From Bdellovibrio sp. ZAP7 (GTDB lineage Bacteria > Bdellovibrionota > FAC87 > UBA2466), in contig CAMCTJ010000004.1 of the NCBI GenBank assembly GCA_945878405.1, positions 62,001-126,000 of the forward strand: a DNA stretch of 64,000 nt. The letters run 5' to 3'. Positions within the stretch are counted from its first letter, which is position 1. The number at the start of each line of letters is the position of its first letter. The translations under genes and the position numbers were made by a program. The notes beneath the pieces were generated by a model. The model was not told the origin of the DNA and ran no database searches. It saw only the letters and a program-made list of their open reading frames with translations. This document shows, one piece after another, positions 1 to 7,867 of the stretch.

Positions 1-208
1 GGATTTATTTCCTTGGGATTCAGAATGCGCCTAAAAAACCCATAATAGAATGGCGCCATTCCCAATTGCACCGAGTCCCCGAGCTGCTCTGCATGCTGCT
101 TTCCCATTTGGACATCAGTTCCCTCAACAAAAATCACCTGCGTTTTTCGATTGGGATAAGGATGACGGTTATTCGGAGAATTTTTCATGGCGTGGTATAC
201 TTTGCGTC

Positions 209-865
209 ATGGCTTATCAATTTGCATCTCATCAGAGAACCTTTCAACAAGCCATGCTCCATTTCCCCTGGCTTTTCATAGCCCAAATACCTGAAGGACT
301 TTTAAGCCTCATTCAAAAATACTTTGAAACTGAATGGGCCGATTCCCCCAAGCTTGCCTTCTTAATACTTTATCCTCTTTATTGCGCGTCAGCCGCAATT
401 TGTTCGGCAGCTACTTTCGTTATCATCAGAAGCCAATCGGAAACCCCAATATCTTTTCGATATCTTACCAAAGAACTCTTTCCCAAAATTAACTTTTTGA
501 TTCTTACTTCTTGGCTTCTGGGTCTAGTAATGATTCCGGCGACTCTATTATTTTTTCCCGGAATCTGGGTACTCAGCCAATATCTCTTTCTTCCCTTCTG
601 CATCGTAACAGCCCCGAAACAAAGCTGGTCATCTTATTTTAGTCTTTCAAAAAGTCTTGCAAGTACTCATCGCCAAGTTTGCTTACTGACAGCCTTCTTA
701 AGTTTTTATGTAACTCTTATGTCCTACTTTGGAATGGGGATTTTGTCCCATTGGGTAGATAGTTCTCTTCTACTTTTGGCCCTAGAGGCGATCTTGGGAA
801 TGCTGCTCTCCGTGGCTCTAACAACTTGGACAGCGACTCTTTATCTGGAGGTCTCACAGAAATGA
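209..865 (+). CDS. YciC/DUF975-like polytopic membrane protein
   Basis: A hydrophobic protein of about 218 residues with five or six likely membrane segments. The stretch with 'FFPGIWVLSQYLFLPF' followed by a polar Ser/Lys segment resembles the repeat of YciC/DUF975-type membrane proteins, where a Pro-Gly turn precedes a helix and then an amphipathic segment. The reading frame is open from position 50, but the first 50 or so codons of that longer form are compositionally odd (Pro- and His-rich) with no membrane segment, so I prefer the ATG at 209. No convincing ribosome binding site decides it. The stop overlaps the start of tldD as ATGA, implying translational coupling. The function is not known. 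Confidence 0.55.
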   Translation: MAYQFASHQRTFQQAMLHFPWLFIAQIPEGLLSLIQKYFETEWADSPKLAFLILYPLYCASAAICSAATFVIIRSQSETPISFRYLTKELFPKINFLILTSWLLGLVMIPATLLFFPGIWVLSQYLFLPFCIVTAPKQSWSSYFSLSKSLASTHRQVCLLTAFLSFYVTLMSYFGMGILSHWVDSSLLLLALEAILGMLLSVALTTWTATLYLEVSQK

Positions 866-2262
866 AACAACTCGCAGACACCCTCAGTTCAGTTCTTGAG
901 AAAGCACCTTGTTGGGCTGAAGCTAGATTTCACAGAAGACAGAGTCAGTCTTTGCAAGTTCAGAAAGGACTCGTTAAACAAGCCAAATCCAGTATCACCG
1001 CAGGAATTGGTATCAGATGTTTGGTAGATGGAGCGTGGGGGTTTTCATCTACTTCCCATTTATCTGCCTCTTCGATTGAACAAGCCCTGAAACGTGCATT
1101 TGAATGTGCCCGCTCGCTGAGCCAGGTAAAAAAATCAGCTGTTAAACAGTTACCGCAAATCGCATTGGCCAAGGGCGAGTTTGTTCTAAAGGGATACGAA
1201 GAACTCCAAAACATGTCCCTCGAGGAAAAAATGGCAGCCGTAATTAAGGCAGAGGCCCAGACAAGGGGCCGGTCTTCCCTGATCCAAACTTCAACATGCG
1301 GTTATAACGAACAATTTGAAGATAAAATTATCGTAACCACCGATGGGGCAAAGGCCATTTCTCGCCTTTGTCGGAATGAAATGCGCTTGTCGGCTATTGC
1401 GGCCGATCATGGAGAAATGTCTGAAGGCCAGCATACGGTGGGAAGAACTGGTGCTTGGAATTGTTTGTTTACCGAGCACTCCATCGATCAAATGGGCGAA
1501 GAAGCTGTAAAGTTGGCAGTTGAGCTGCTCAAGGCTCCCAAAATTCCTGGTGGACTGGCAACTTTGATTCTTTCTCCCGCCATGGTGGGACTTTTGTCTC
1601 ATGAGGCAATTGGCCACACCGTGGAAGCCGACTTTGTTTTATCTGGCTCAGTCGCCCAAGGAAAGCTGGGCCAGAGGGTAGCGAGTCCCTTAGTAAATCT
1701 CTGTGATGCGGGCTTCGTAGAAGGACAACCTTTCGCCGGAGGCGCCCTCTTAGTGGATGATGAAGGGGTGCCAACACAGAATACGATGATTATTAAAAAT
1801 GGGATTCTGGAATCTTACCTTCACAACCGGGAATCCGCTGCTGCATTTGGAGTCGCCCCGACGGGTAATGCGAGAGCATGGCTTTATCAAGATGAACCCC
1901 TGATTCGGATGCGAAATACGTTTGTTCTTCCAGGAAATCAAACCCTACAGGAAATTATAGAAAGTACTGAGGACGGTTATCTCATTGATTGCCCCTTGGG
2001 CGGTCAGGCAGATGCCACTGGTGAATTTATGTTCGGCGCTCAGAAAGTAATGAAGATTGAAAAAGGTAAAGTTACGAAACTGTTTCGCGGAGCAACTATT
2101 TCCGGACAAGCATTTGAAGTGTTGTCCTCGGTCGATGCCGTATCAAAAGAGTTTCTGTTGGATCTAGGAGCTGGATACTGTGGTAAGGGCCAACCTGCCA
2201 AAGTCGATGCGGGAGGCCCCTACATCCGATGCAAAGCCATGATTGGGGGAGTTCAGGAATAA
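862..2262 (+). CDS. tldD: TldD metalloprotease subunit
   Basis: TldD is the catalytic subunit of the TldD/TldE heterodimeric cytoplasmic zinc protease, known from microcin B17 maturation and CcdA degradation in E. coli. The predicted 466-residue protein carries the family HExxxH motif as HEAIGH at residues 247-252, and the C-terminal CGKGQP segment that supplies the cysteine region of the family. The start at 862 is chosen because GGAGGT lies at 847-852 and the ATG overlaps the preceding stop as ATGA; the frame is open further upstream to 826 but has no better site. The partner gene follows immediately at 2263. Confidence 0.93.
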   Translation: MKQLADTLSSVLEKAPCWAEARFHRRQSQSLQVQKGLVKQAKSSITAGIGIRCLVDGAWGFSSTSHLSASSIEQALKRAFECARSLSQVKKSAVKQLPQIALAKGEFVLKGYEELQNMSLEEKMAAVIKAEAQTRGRSSLIQTSTCGYNEQFEDKIIVTTDGAKAISRLCRNEMRLSAIAADHGEMSEGQHTVGRTGAWNCLFTEHSIDQMGEEAVKLAVELLKAPKIPGGLATLILSPAMVGLLSHEAIGHTVEADFVLSGSVAQGKLGQRVASPLVNLCDAGFVEGQPFAGGALLVDDEGVPTQNTMIIKNGILESYLHNRESAAAFGVAPTGNARAWLYQDEPLIRMRNTFVLPGNQTLQEIIESTEDGYLIDCPLGGQADATGEFMFGAQKVMKIEKGKVTKLFRGATISGQAFEVLSSVDAVSKEFLLDLGAGYCGKGQPAKVDAGGPYIRCKAMIGGVQE

Positions 2263-3651
2263 ATGGATGCCTTAAAAAAAGAACGAAGACAGTTAGAAGA
2301 AGCGGGAGCCCGCCTTATTTCGGAGGCTTGTAAAGCCGGAGCGGATTCAGCTGAGGTTTGTGGGAGTTTTGGACATAGAAATAAAATCACCTTAGAAAAA
2401 CAGGATTATCATTTAGCTTCTTCTGATGAAGGCTATCAATTGGGCCTCCGCGTTTTGAAAGGAGACCGTCAGGGGTTTACCTCTACGAATAGCTTAGAGC
2501 CCAAAGAACTCAAAGAAGTCGCTTTAAGAGCAGTTGAGATTGCTGGATTTTCCCCCGGCAATCCCTTTTTTTCTATCCAAGCTAATTCCCCGCAGAAATC
2601 TCAGCCCGGTCTAGCTCTTTGGGACCCAGCTTTGGCTCAAATTTCTCTCCAAACCCAAAAAGACTGGGTGGAATGGATGCGAAAGGAGTTTCTCAAAGAT
2701 AATCGCCTTCGTTTAAATGAAGGAAGCCTTGAAGTAGGCAAGAGTCTCAGCCTCTTAGTTAATTCGAAAGGCACCCATCACGTGGAATCTGAAACCAGTT
2801 GCGTATGGAGCTTGATGGGAATGGCTTCGGATAAAGATGTGTTAACGAGTTTTGATTATTTTAGTCACTTATCCCGCCAAGCGCTTGGGATCGGAGAAAT
2901 CATCATCAGAACGACTTTGCAGTTTAGAGAATCTCTCTTAAAGAATTTAAAAATTGGAGAGGCAAGAAGTTACCGAGGTCCAGTCCTTTTTTCACCGCGA
3001 GCGGTTTTAGATATTTTATTAGACTCTTTGATTTACCATCTAAATGGCAGAGTACTTCTAGATGGCAGTAGCCGTTGGAAACTCGAAGATAAAGAAAAGT
3101 CGCTGCTTAGTTCAGCAATTTCTCTCATTGATACTCCCTGGCTTTCTGACCGCTTTAGCTGCGGTCTTTTTGATCGAGAAGGGACCCCAACACAAGAATG
3201 TGAATTGTTCTCAGAGGGAAAATTAAAAAATTTTCTGCTGGATAATTACTCAGCAAAAGGACTTCACCAGACATCTAATGGACATGCAGTTGGAGGGGCT
3301 TCCAGTATCCCAACAGCGGGATCCCACAGCTTATGCCTCAGAGGCGGTAACAAATCTCTTTCGGCTCTTTTAAAAGCAGGAGATCCCTCTTCTCAGGGTA
3401 TTCTTTGGGTCAATCGTTACTCCGGCCAAACAGATCCCGTCACAGGGGACTTTTCTGGAATCGCCAAAGGCGGCGAATGGTGGGTTAACGGAGAGTTCAG
3501 GTACTGCGTGAAGGAAACTCTTGTTTCGGGAAACGTGTTTGATTGTCTCGGCGCGAGCCTTCTCGACCTGTCCTCAGAAACGGAAGTCATTGACTCTTCC
3601 GGAGAAAGTCCAAGCGCTTTGATTGATGGCATTTCAGTAACCACAGTTTAG
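2263..3651 (+). CDS. pmbA: TldE/PmbA protease partner subunit
   Basis: The 462-residue protein is the TldE (PmbA) subunit. It lacks the HExxxH motif, as expected for the non-catalytic partner, and keeps family blocks such as 'YSGQTDPVTGDFSG' and 'NGHAVGGASS' in the C-terminal half. The ATG follows the tldD stop with no gap, so the two subunits are probably made at matched levels from one transcript. Two hairpins lie between this stop and ffh, the second with a short T run, and they probably end the operon. Confidence 0.92.
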   Translation: MDALKKERRQLEEAGARLISEACKAGADSAEVCGSFGHRNKITLEKQDYHLASSDEGYQLGLRVLKGDRQGFTSTNSLEPKELKEVALRAVEIAGFSPGNPFFSIQANSPQKSQPGLALWDPALAQISLQTQKDWVEWMRKEFLKDNRLRLNEGSLEVGKSLSLLVNSKGTHHVESETSCVWSLMGMASDKDVLTSFDYFSHLSRQALGIGEIIIRTTLQFRESLLKNLKIGEARSYRGPVLFSPRAVLDILLDSLIYHLNGRVLLDGSSRWKLEDKEKSLLSSAISLIDTPWLSDRFSCGLFDREGTPTQECELFSEGKLKNFLLDNYSAKGLHQTSNGHAVGGASSIPTAGSHSLCLRGGNKSLSALLKAGDPSSQGILWVNRYSGQTDPVTGDFSGIAKGGEWWVNGEFRYCVKETLVSGNVFDCLGASLLDLSSETEVIDSSGESPSALIDGISVTTV

Positions 3652-3735
3652 ATAATAAAAACAGTCTGTTACAATTAAATGTCTCGGCGCGTAAAATCCA
3701 GTTGAATTTGGCGAGATATTTGGTAAATAACGCCT

Positions 3736-3764
3736 CACTTTGGTTCCCCCAAAAAACCAAAGTG
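3736..3764 (+). repeat. Inverted repeat after pmbA
   Basis: A perfect 10-bp inverted repeat, CACTTTGGTT at 3736-3745 and AACCAAAGTG at 3755-3764, with a 9-base loop. It could act as a terminator or 3' end stabiliser for the tldD-pmbA transcript, but only a short, interrupted T stretch follows. Confidence 0.5.
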
Positions 3765-3789
3765 GTTTCAACCCAAACCCAAATTAAAG

Positions 3790-3820
3790 GGCGTTCGAGA
3801 ACAAATCTCGGACGCCTTTT
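3790..3820 (+). terminator. Rho-independent terminator between pmbA and ffh
   Basis: The arm GGCGTTCGAGA (3790-3800) pairs with TCTCGGACGCC (3806-3816) through 11 pairs including one G-U, around the loop ACAAA, and is followed by TTTT. This placement separates tldD-pmbA from the ffh operon. Confidence 0.75.
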
Positions 3821-3880
3821 AAACTTTTAGGCGAATCAGATTTGCCGTTTTTCCTCCGGGCGTTTATTTTCTTTGATCTC

Positions 3881-5206
3881 ATGTTTGAATCGCTCACACA
3901 AAAACTTTTATCTTCTTTACGATCGATTGGTAGCCGAACTCGCTTAACAGAAGATGTTGTCGATGAAGTCTGTCGACAACTCAAAACAAGTCTTCTCGAA
4001 GCTGACGTAAATGTAAAAGTCGCAAAAGATTTCATCGACTCCGTTCGCAAAAAAGCCTTAGGAGTTGAAGTACAAAAAAGCCTTTCTCCAGAGCAACACT
4101 TCATCCGTATAGTTTACGAAGAGCTTTGCTCCATCATGGGAGGAAAGGCCACTCCCCTAAACTTCAGAGTCCGCCCACCGGCGGTAATTATGGTAGTTGG
4201 GTTGCAGGGGTCTGGAAAAACAACGAGTGTTGTTAAATTAGCCCGAAATATTCGAGAAGTTCACAAGAAGTCGCTCTTAGTTGCTTCCGTAGACGTTTAC
4301 CGACCCGCTGCAATCGAACAACTTGCGACCCAAATTATAGGCTTAGGGTACGATCACTTTGACAGCGCTGTCATGGAAGCCCGCCCTCGAGCGATTTTAG
4401 CCAAAGAAGAAGCCATTAAACAAAATGCGGAAGTGCTTCTAGTGGATACAGCGGGGCGCCTTCATGTCGATAAAGACATGATGTCTGAGATTCAAGAATT
4501 GGTCTCAGTTTTTTCGCCGATTGAAATCTTATTGGTAGTCGACTCCATGACCGGACAAGATGCGGTCAAAATCGCTACCTCTTTCCAAGAAGCTGTGCCG
4601 GTTACCGGCGTGGTACTAACCAAAATGGATGGGGATTCTAGAGGCGGAGCCGCTTTATCCATTCGAGCAGTCACCGGTTGCCCGATTAAATTCGTTGGAA
4701 CAGGAGAAAAATCTTCTGACTTTGAGTTATTTCACCCCGACCGAGTCGCTTCCCGAATTTTGGACATGGGTGACTTACTTTCTCTGGCGGAGAAAGCCGA
4801 GACCACTTTTGATAAGACCGAAACTATAAAAATTGCCAAAAAAATTAAGAAAAACGACTTCACTTTGGCTGATTTTTACTCCCAACTCCAACAGATCAAA
4901 AAGATGGGCAGTTTTGAAAACCTTCTCAAATTCCTTCCGGGGGCAACTGGTTTAAAGCAACAATTTCAGAATCTTACACCGCCAGACGCTGAGATTAAGC
5001 GAATTGAAGCGATTATCCAATCAATGACTCCGGACGAGCGAATCGACTACAACCTATTGGACGGGTCTCGCCGTCGGAGAATTGCGGCCGGAAGCGGAAC
5101 TCGGGTTGAAGATATTAATAAGCTCATGAAGCAGTTTCTTGAAGCTCGTAAGATGATGACTCGACTTACAAAATCGCCTATGGGCAAACGCCGAGGACTG
5201 TGGTAG
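3881..5206 (+). CDS. ffh: Signal recognition particle GTPase Ffh
   Basis: Ffh binds 4.5S RNA and signal sequences and delivers ribosomes to FtsY at the membrane. The 441-residue protein has the N-terminal helical domain, a P-loop around residues 107-114 (GLQGSGKTT), the DTAGR box at about 189-193, the TKMDG specificity motif, and a methionine-rich M domain at the C-terminus. The start at 3881 gives the family N-terminus MFESLTQKL; the frame stays open back to 3842 but that stretch is not conserved. No clear Shine-Dalgarno precedes the ATG. It leads the rpsP-khpA-rimM-trmD block. Confidence 0.95.
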   Translation: MFESLTQKLLSSLRSIGSRTRLTEDVVDEVCRQLKTSLLEADVNVKVAKDFIDSVRKKALGVEVQKSLSPEQHFIRIVYEELCSIMGGKATPLNFRVRPPAVIMVVGLQGSGKTTSVVKLARNIREVHKKSLLVASVDVYRPAAIEQLATQIIGLGYDHFDSAVMEARPRAILAKEEAIKQNAEVLLVDTAGRLHVDKDMMSEIQELVSVFSPIEILLVVDSMTGQDAVKIATSFQEAVPVTGVVLTKMDGDSRGGAALSIRAVTGCPIKFVGTGEKSSDFELFHPDRVASRILDMGDLLSLAEKAETTFDKTETIKIAKKIKKNDFTLADFYSQLQQIKKMGSFENLLKFLPGATGLKQQFQNLTPPDAEIKRIEAIIQSMTPDERIDYNLLDGSRRRRIAAGSGTRVEDINKLMKQFLEARKMMTRLTKSPMGKRRGLW

Positions 5207-5255
5207 GTAGTAGCCAAAGTAGTGGGCATGTAAGCTCAAGTGGAGGCAACTTTAA

Positions 5256-5621
5256 ATGGCGACAGTGATTCGTTTTTCAAGACATGGATGTAAGAAAAAA
5301 CCAATCTATCGAATTGTAGTGCAGCATAATCGCGCACCTCGAGATGGAAAGTTCATTGAACACATCGGAAATTTTAACCCAATTAAAGGTAGCGAAACTC
5401 TATTGGTTCATCGCGACCGATTGGAATACTGGCTGAGTGTTGGAGCCCAAATGTCTGATTCAGTTCGGACTACGTTGAAGCCCAAACTCAAGGAATGGCA
5501 AGCTTCTGCTCCAGCAGTTGAAAAAGCGCCTAAAGCTCCAAAAGAAAAAAAAGCTGCGGCTCCCAAAAAAGCTGCAGGAGCTTCAAAAAAAGCGGCTCCA
5601 AGGAAATCACCTGAAGCCTAA
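5256..5621 (+). CDS. rpsP: 30S ribosomal protein S16
   Basis: The first 80 residues match bS16, including the start MATVIRFSRHGCKKKP and the NFNPI and RLEYWLSVGAQ blocks. At 121 residues it is longer than the usual 80-90 because of a C-terminal Ala/Lys/Pro-rich basic tail, which is common in this group of bacteria and is probably disordered RNA-binding sequence. GGAGGC lies 10 bases upstream of the ATG. It is followed by khpA, rimM and trmD. Confidence 0.95.
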   Translation: MATVIRFSRHGCKKKPIYRIVVQHNRAPRDGKFIEHIGNFNPIKGSETLLVHRDRLEYWLSVGAQMSDSVRTTLKPKLKEWQASAPAVEKAPKAPKEKKAAAPKKAAGASKKAAPRKSPEA

Positions 5622-5636
5622 TCAGGAGGGATCTGA

Positions 5637-5897
5637 ATGGGTACACAATCAGATAAGCCAGAAGAACTAAGACATTTAGTAGAAATCATGGCCAAAGCGC
5701 TGGTTGATTATCCGGAGCAAGTTAACGTGGCCGAAATCGAAGGTGAGCAAACCACCGTTATCGAATTGAAAGTCGCTAAAGAGGACTTGGGTAAAATAAT
5801 CGGCAAAGAAGGCCGAACCGCTCGTTCTTTGAGAACTATTCTCGGAGCAGTCTCCACAAAATTGCGTAAACGCTCTGTTTTAGAAATTCTTGAGTAG
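5637..5897 (+). CDS. khpA: KhpA-type KH-domain RNA-binding protein
   Basis: An 86-residue single KH-domain protein with the GxxG loop present as GKEG within '[14 protein letters not shown]'. Proteins of this family (KhpA/YlqC) bind RNA, often with KhpB, and affect cell elongation and translation. AGGAGGG lies just upstream of the ATG. The gene sits in the conserved rpsP-khpA-rimM-trmD order, which supports the call more than the short sequence alone. Confidence 0.9.
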   Translation: MGTQSDKPEELRHLVEIMAKALVDYPEQVNVAEIEGEQTTVIELKVAKEDLGKIIGKEGRTARSLRTILGAVSTKLRKRSVLEILE

Positions 5898-6426
5898 TTC
5901 CTCACTAAACCTAATTGAAATCGGAAAAATTTCACGCCTTCATGGCTATGAAGGTGCTGTGGTGGTCTTTACTTCCAGTGGAAAAGAATCCGCCTTGGGC
6001 GATGTAGCTACCGTTTGGATAGGCCCTTCGCCTGAAAAGGCATCTTCTTATTCGATTCATTCGGCTAGTTGGATGCCCAAAGGATGGAAAATCGAATTAA
6101 CGAACGTGGAATCGGAAGAAACAGCCAAAGCCTTGGTTGGAATGCGGGTTTTTGCAGAACGAGAATCTCTACCCTCTTTAGAACAAAATGAATTTTATGT
6201 ATCTGATTTGCTTGATTTGCCAGCCTATGATCGAGATACCGATAAACTCATAGGTCGTTTTGTAGCTCTTGAAGAGTCTTCATTAGATAAAAGCGTCAAA
6301 GCCAGTTGCTGGCTTTTCGAAACAAAAGATGGTCCATTGTCAGTACCCGCTGTTGCTCACTTTATTCACTCGGTCGACTTAAAGCAGAAAAAGATTTGGT
6401 TGCACAATTTACGGGATCTCCCGTGA
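5890..6426 (+). CDS. rimM: Ribosome maturation factor RimM
   Basis: RimM assists assembly of the 30S head region. The 178-residue protein begins with the family signature '[15 protein letters not shown]' and has the two-domain length expected (RimM N domain plus PRC barrel; '[13 protein letters not shown]' marks the second). The likely start is TTG at 5890, overlapping the last codons of khpA; no ATG or GTG is available before the conserved block. The stop overlaps the trmD GTG start. Confidence 0.9.
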   Translation: MSSSSLNLIEIGKISRLHGYEGAVVVFTSSGKESALGDVATVWIGPSPEKASSYSIHSASWMPKGWKIELTNVESEETAKALVGMRVFAERESLPSLEQNEFYVSDLLDLPAYDRDTDKLIGRFVALEESSLDKSVKASCWLFETKDGPLSVPAVAHFIHSVDLKQKKIWLHNLRDLP

Positions 6427-7136
6427 ACCAAAGACATTTTCATTTTATCACTTTGTTTCCCGAGGTGATTGAAAGCTGGATGAATGCCAGCATCTTGGGC
6501 CGAGCAAAAGAAAAAGGCATCTTTAATTACTCGGTTTATCAACTTAGAGATTTTTCCCAAGACAAGTATCGCTCTGTAGACGATGTAGCCTACGGGGGCG
6601 GTGGAGGCATGGTACTCAAAGTAGAGTGCTTAGTCAGTGCCTTGGAACATATTCAATCTTTGCTCGACTCAGAAAAAAGTAGAGTTATTTATTTTTCACC
6701 TGCTGGTCGCACTCTTAGTCAAAAAACTTTAGACACGTATCTGAATGTTTCGACAGAAACACATCTGATTTTGGTGTGTGGTCATTATGAAGGAGTAGAC
6801 CAACGTTTCATTGATAGCTGGGTAGATGATGAAATATCGTTGGGAGATTTTGTTCTCACGGGTGGAGAGCTCCCTGCCCTTGCTTTTGCAGATTCACTTT
6901 GTCGTCACCTAGATGGAACGTTGAAAGAAAAGGAAGCCCATCAAAATGAATCGTTTTCTTTAAAACTCAAAGGAAAACGCCTTCTCGAATACCCTCACTA
7001 TACTCGCCCAGCGGAATTCCGAGGTTGCAAGGTTCCAGATGTTTTACTAAGCGGCGATCACCAGAAAATATCAGAATGGCGGCTTGAACAAGCACTCAAT
7101 CGAACCCGACTTTTGCGTCCGGATTTGTTGGACTAA
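6423..7136 (+). CDS. trmD: tRNA (guanine-N1-)-methyltransferase TrmD
   Basis: TrmD methylates G37 of tRNAs using SAM and is normally essential. The 237-residue protein has the knotted SPOUT core: 'VCGHYEGVDQRF' and 'SLGDFVLTGGELPALAF' are the SAM-binding and knot segments, and YGGGGGMV is the N-terminal substrate loop. The start is taken as GTG at 6423, overlapping the rimM stop (GTGA); the frame is open further upstream inside rimM but family homology begins here. rplS, the usual next gene, is absent, and the 3' end overlaps a minus-strand lipoprotein gene by 41 bases. Confidence 0.95.
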   Translation: MNQRHFHFITLFPEVIESWMNASILGRAKEKGIFNYSVYQLRDFSQDKYRSVDDVAYGGGGGMVLKVECLVSALEHIQSLLDSEKSRVIYFSPAGRTLSQKTLDTYLNVSTETHLILVCGHYEGVDQRFIDSWVDDEISLGDFVLTGGELPALAFADSLCRHLDGTLKEKEAHQNESFSLKLKGKRLLEYPHYTRPAEFRGCKVPDVLLSGDHQKISEWRLEQALNRTRLLRPDLLD

Positions 7137-7539
7137 GCGGCTGGATCAACGAAAGATAAATTTCTAGCGAGGTATCTTCCATCTTCCGACTTCCCGCCAA
7201 AAGAAGTGAAGGAGCCAAGTTGGTCGGCCGATCCCACACTTCAACAAAGACGGTAAGCGGTTTTTCCTCGTACCGCTCAAACACTGAAGCGGGAATATCA
7301 ATTTCAGTGGCGAAGTCCATCGGTAATCTCTGTGTCCAAATAACTTCATCTTCACTTCGAATGAACACTTCTAGAAAAAGCTGCTTTTTGACCAGCCGCT
7401 CTTGAAAAAGGGGGGTCTCCCTAAGGACCGCAGGAAAAAGAACCTGAATAATGGGATTTTCCGGGCTAGATTTTAATTGGCAGGCGCTGATTACTAATCC
7501 CAACACTAAAATTATCCAGTTCGGTGTTATCATTTTCAT
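7096..7539 (-). CDS. Small predicted lipoprotein, unknown function
   Basis: A 147-residue protein with an N-terminal hydrophobic segment ending in the lipobox LVISAC, so lipidation at the cysteine near residue 20 is likely. The rest is soluble, with beta-rich-looking hydrophobic alternation such as 'QLFLEVFIRSEDEVIW'. I do not recognise the family. Its coding end runs 41 bases into the 3' end of trmD on the opposite strand. The gene is transcribed away from the rpsA leader region. Confidence 0.7.
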   Translation of the reverse strand: MKMITPNWIILVLGLVISACQLKSSPENPIIQVLFPAVLRETPLFQERLVKKQLFLEVFIRSEDEVIWTQRLPMDFATEIDIPASVFERYEEKPLTVFVEVWDRPTNLAPSLLLAGSRKMEDTSLEIYLSLIQPLSPTNPDAKVGFD

Positions 7540-7867
7540 TGAACACTGAGCTGTTCAAATAAAGGACCGGTCATTTCAGGTTCAAGCAGGATCATCCGAT
7601 ACAAACTATTTGGAACCGGGGTTGGGAATCCGGTTCCCTATTCTCCCTTAAGCCCTGAAAATACTTCCTGAATCCCGCTTAAAATGGGAGTTGACAGGAA
7701 CTGTGAAGAATAGGACAAGAGGGGGATTATTTTCAGCGATATGGCTCACGGACATGTCGCCCAAATATAAGCTAAGTAGCTTATTTCACTGGCTTTAAAC
7801 TCGTGAGACAGACCAGAAAGCTTGGCCACTTGCTTTCTGCGGAACGAAAAGTTCGGAGTAAATCAGA
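7540..7867. other. Intergenic region / rpsA leader with several inverted repeats
   Basis: No gene is seen in these 328 bases. There are three notable inverted repeats: GGAACCGG/CCGGTTCC at 7612-7619 and 7630-7637; ATAAGCTA/TAGCTTAT at 7767-7774 and 7777-7784; and CAGAAAGC/GCTTTCTG at 7814-7821 and 7832-7839, the last only 28 bases before the rpsA start. A TTGACA at 7691 has no good partner -10 at normal spacing; TATAAG at 7766-7771 is a possible -10 without a good -35. S1 genes are often autoregulated through a structured leader, so the last hairpin is a candidate. Confidence 0.45.

Noticed and set aside
50-208. N-terminal extension of the first membrane protein
   Set aside because: The composition is unlike the rest of the protein and no ribosome site supports a start at 50.
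66-281. 71-codon plus-strand frame near the left edge
   Set aside because: It overlaps the membrane protein gene in another frame and has no recognisable features.
3842-3870. TTGCCG-N17-TATTTT as an ffh promoter with a nearly leaderless transcript
   Set aside because: The match is weak and the start would be about 4 bases from the ATG; not strong enough to list as a feature.
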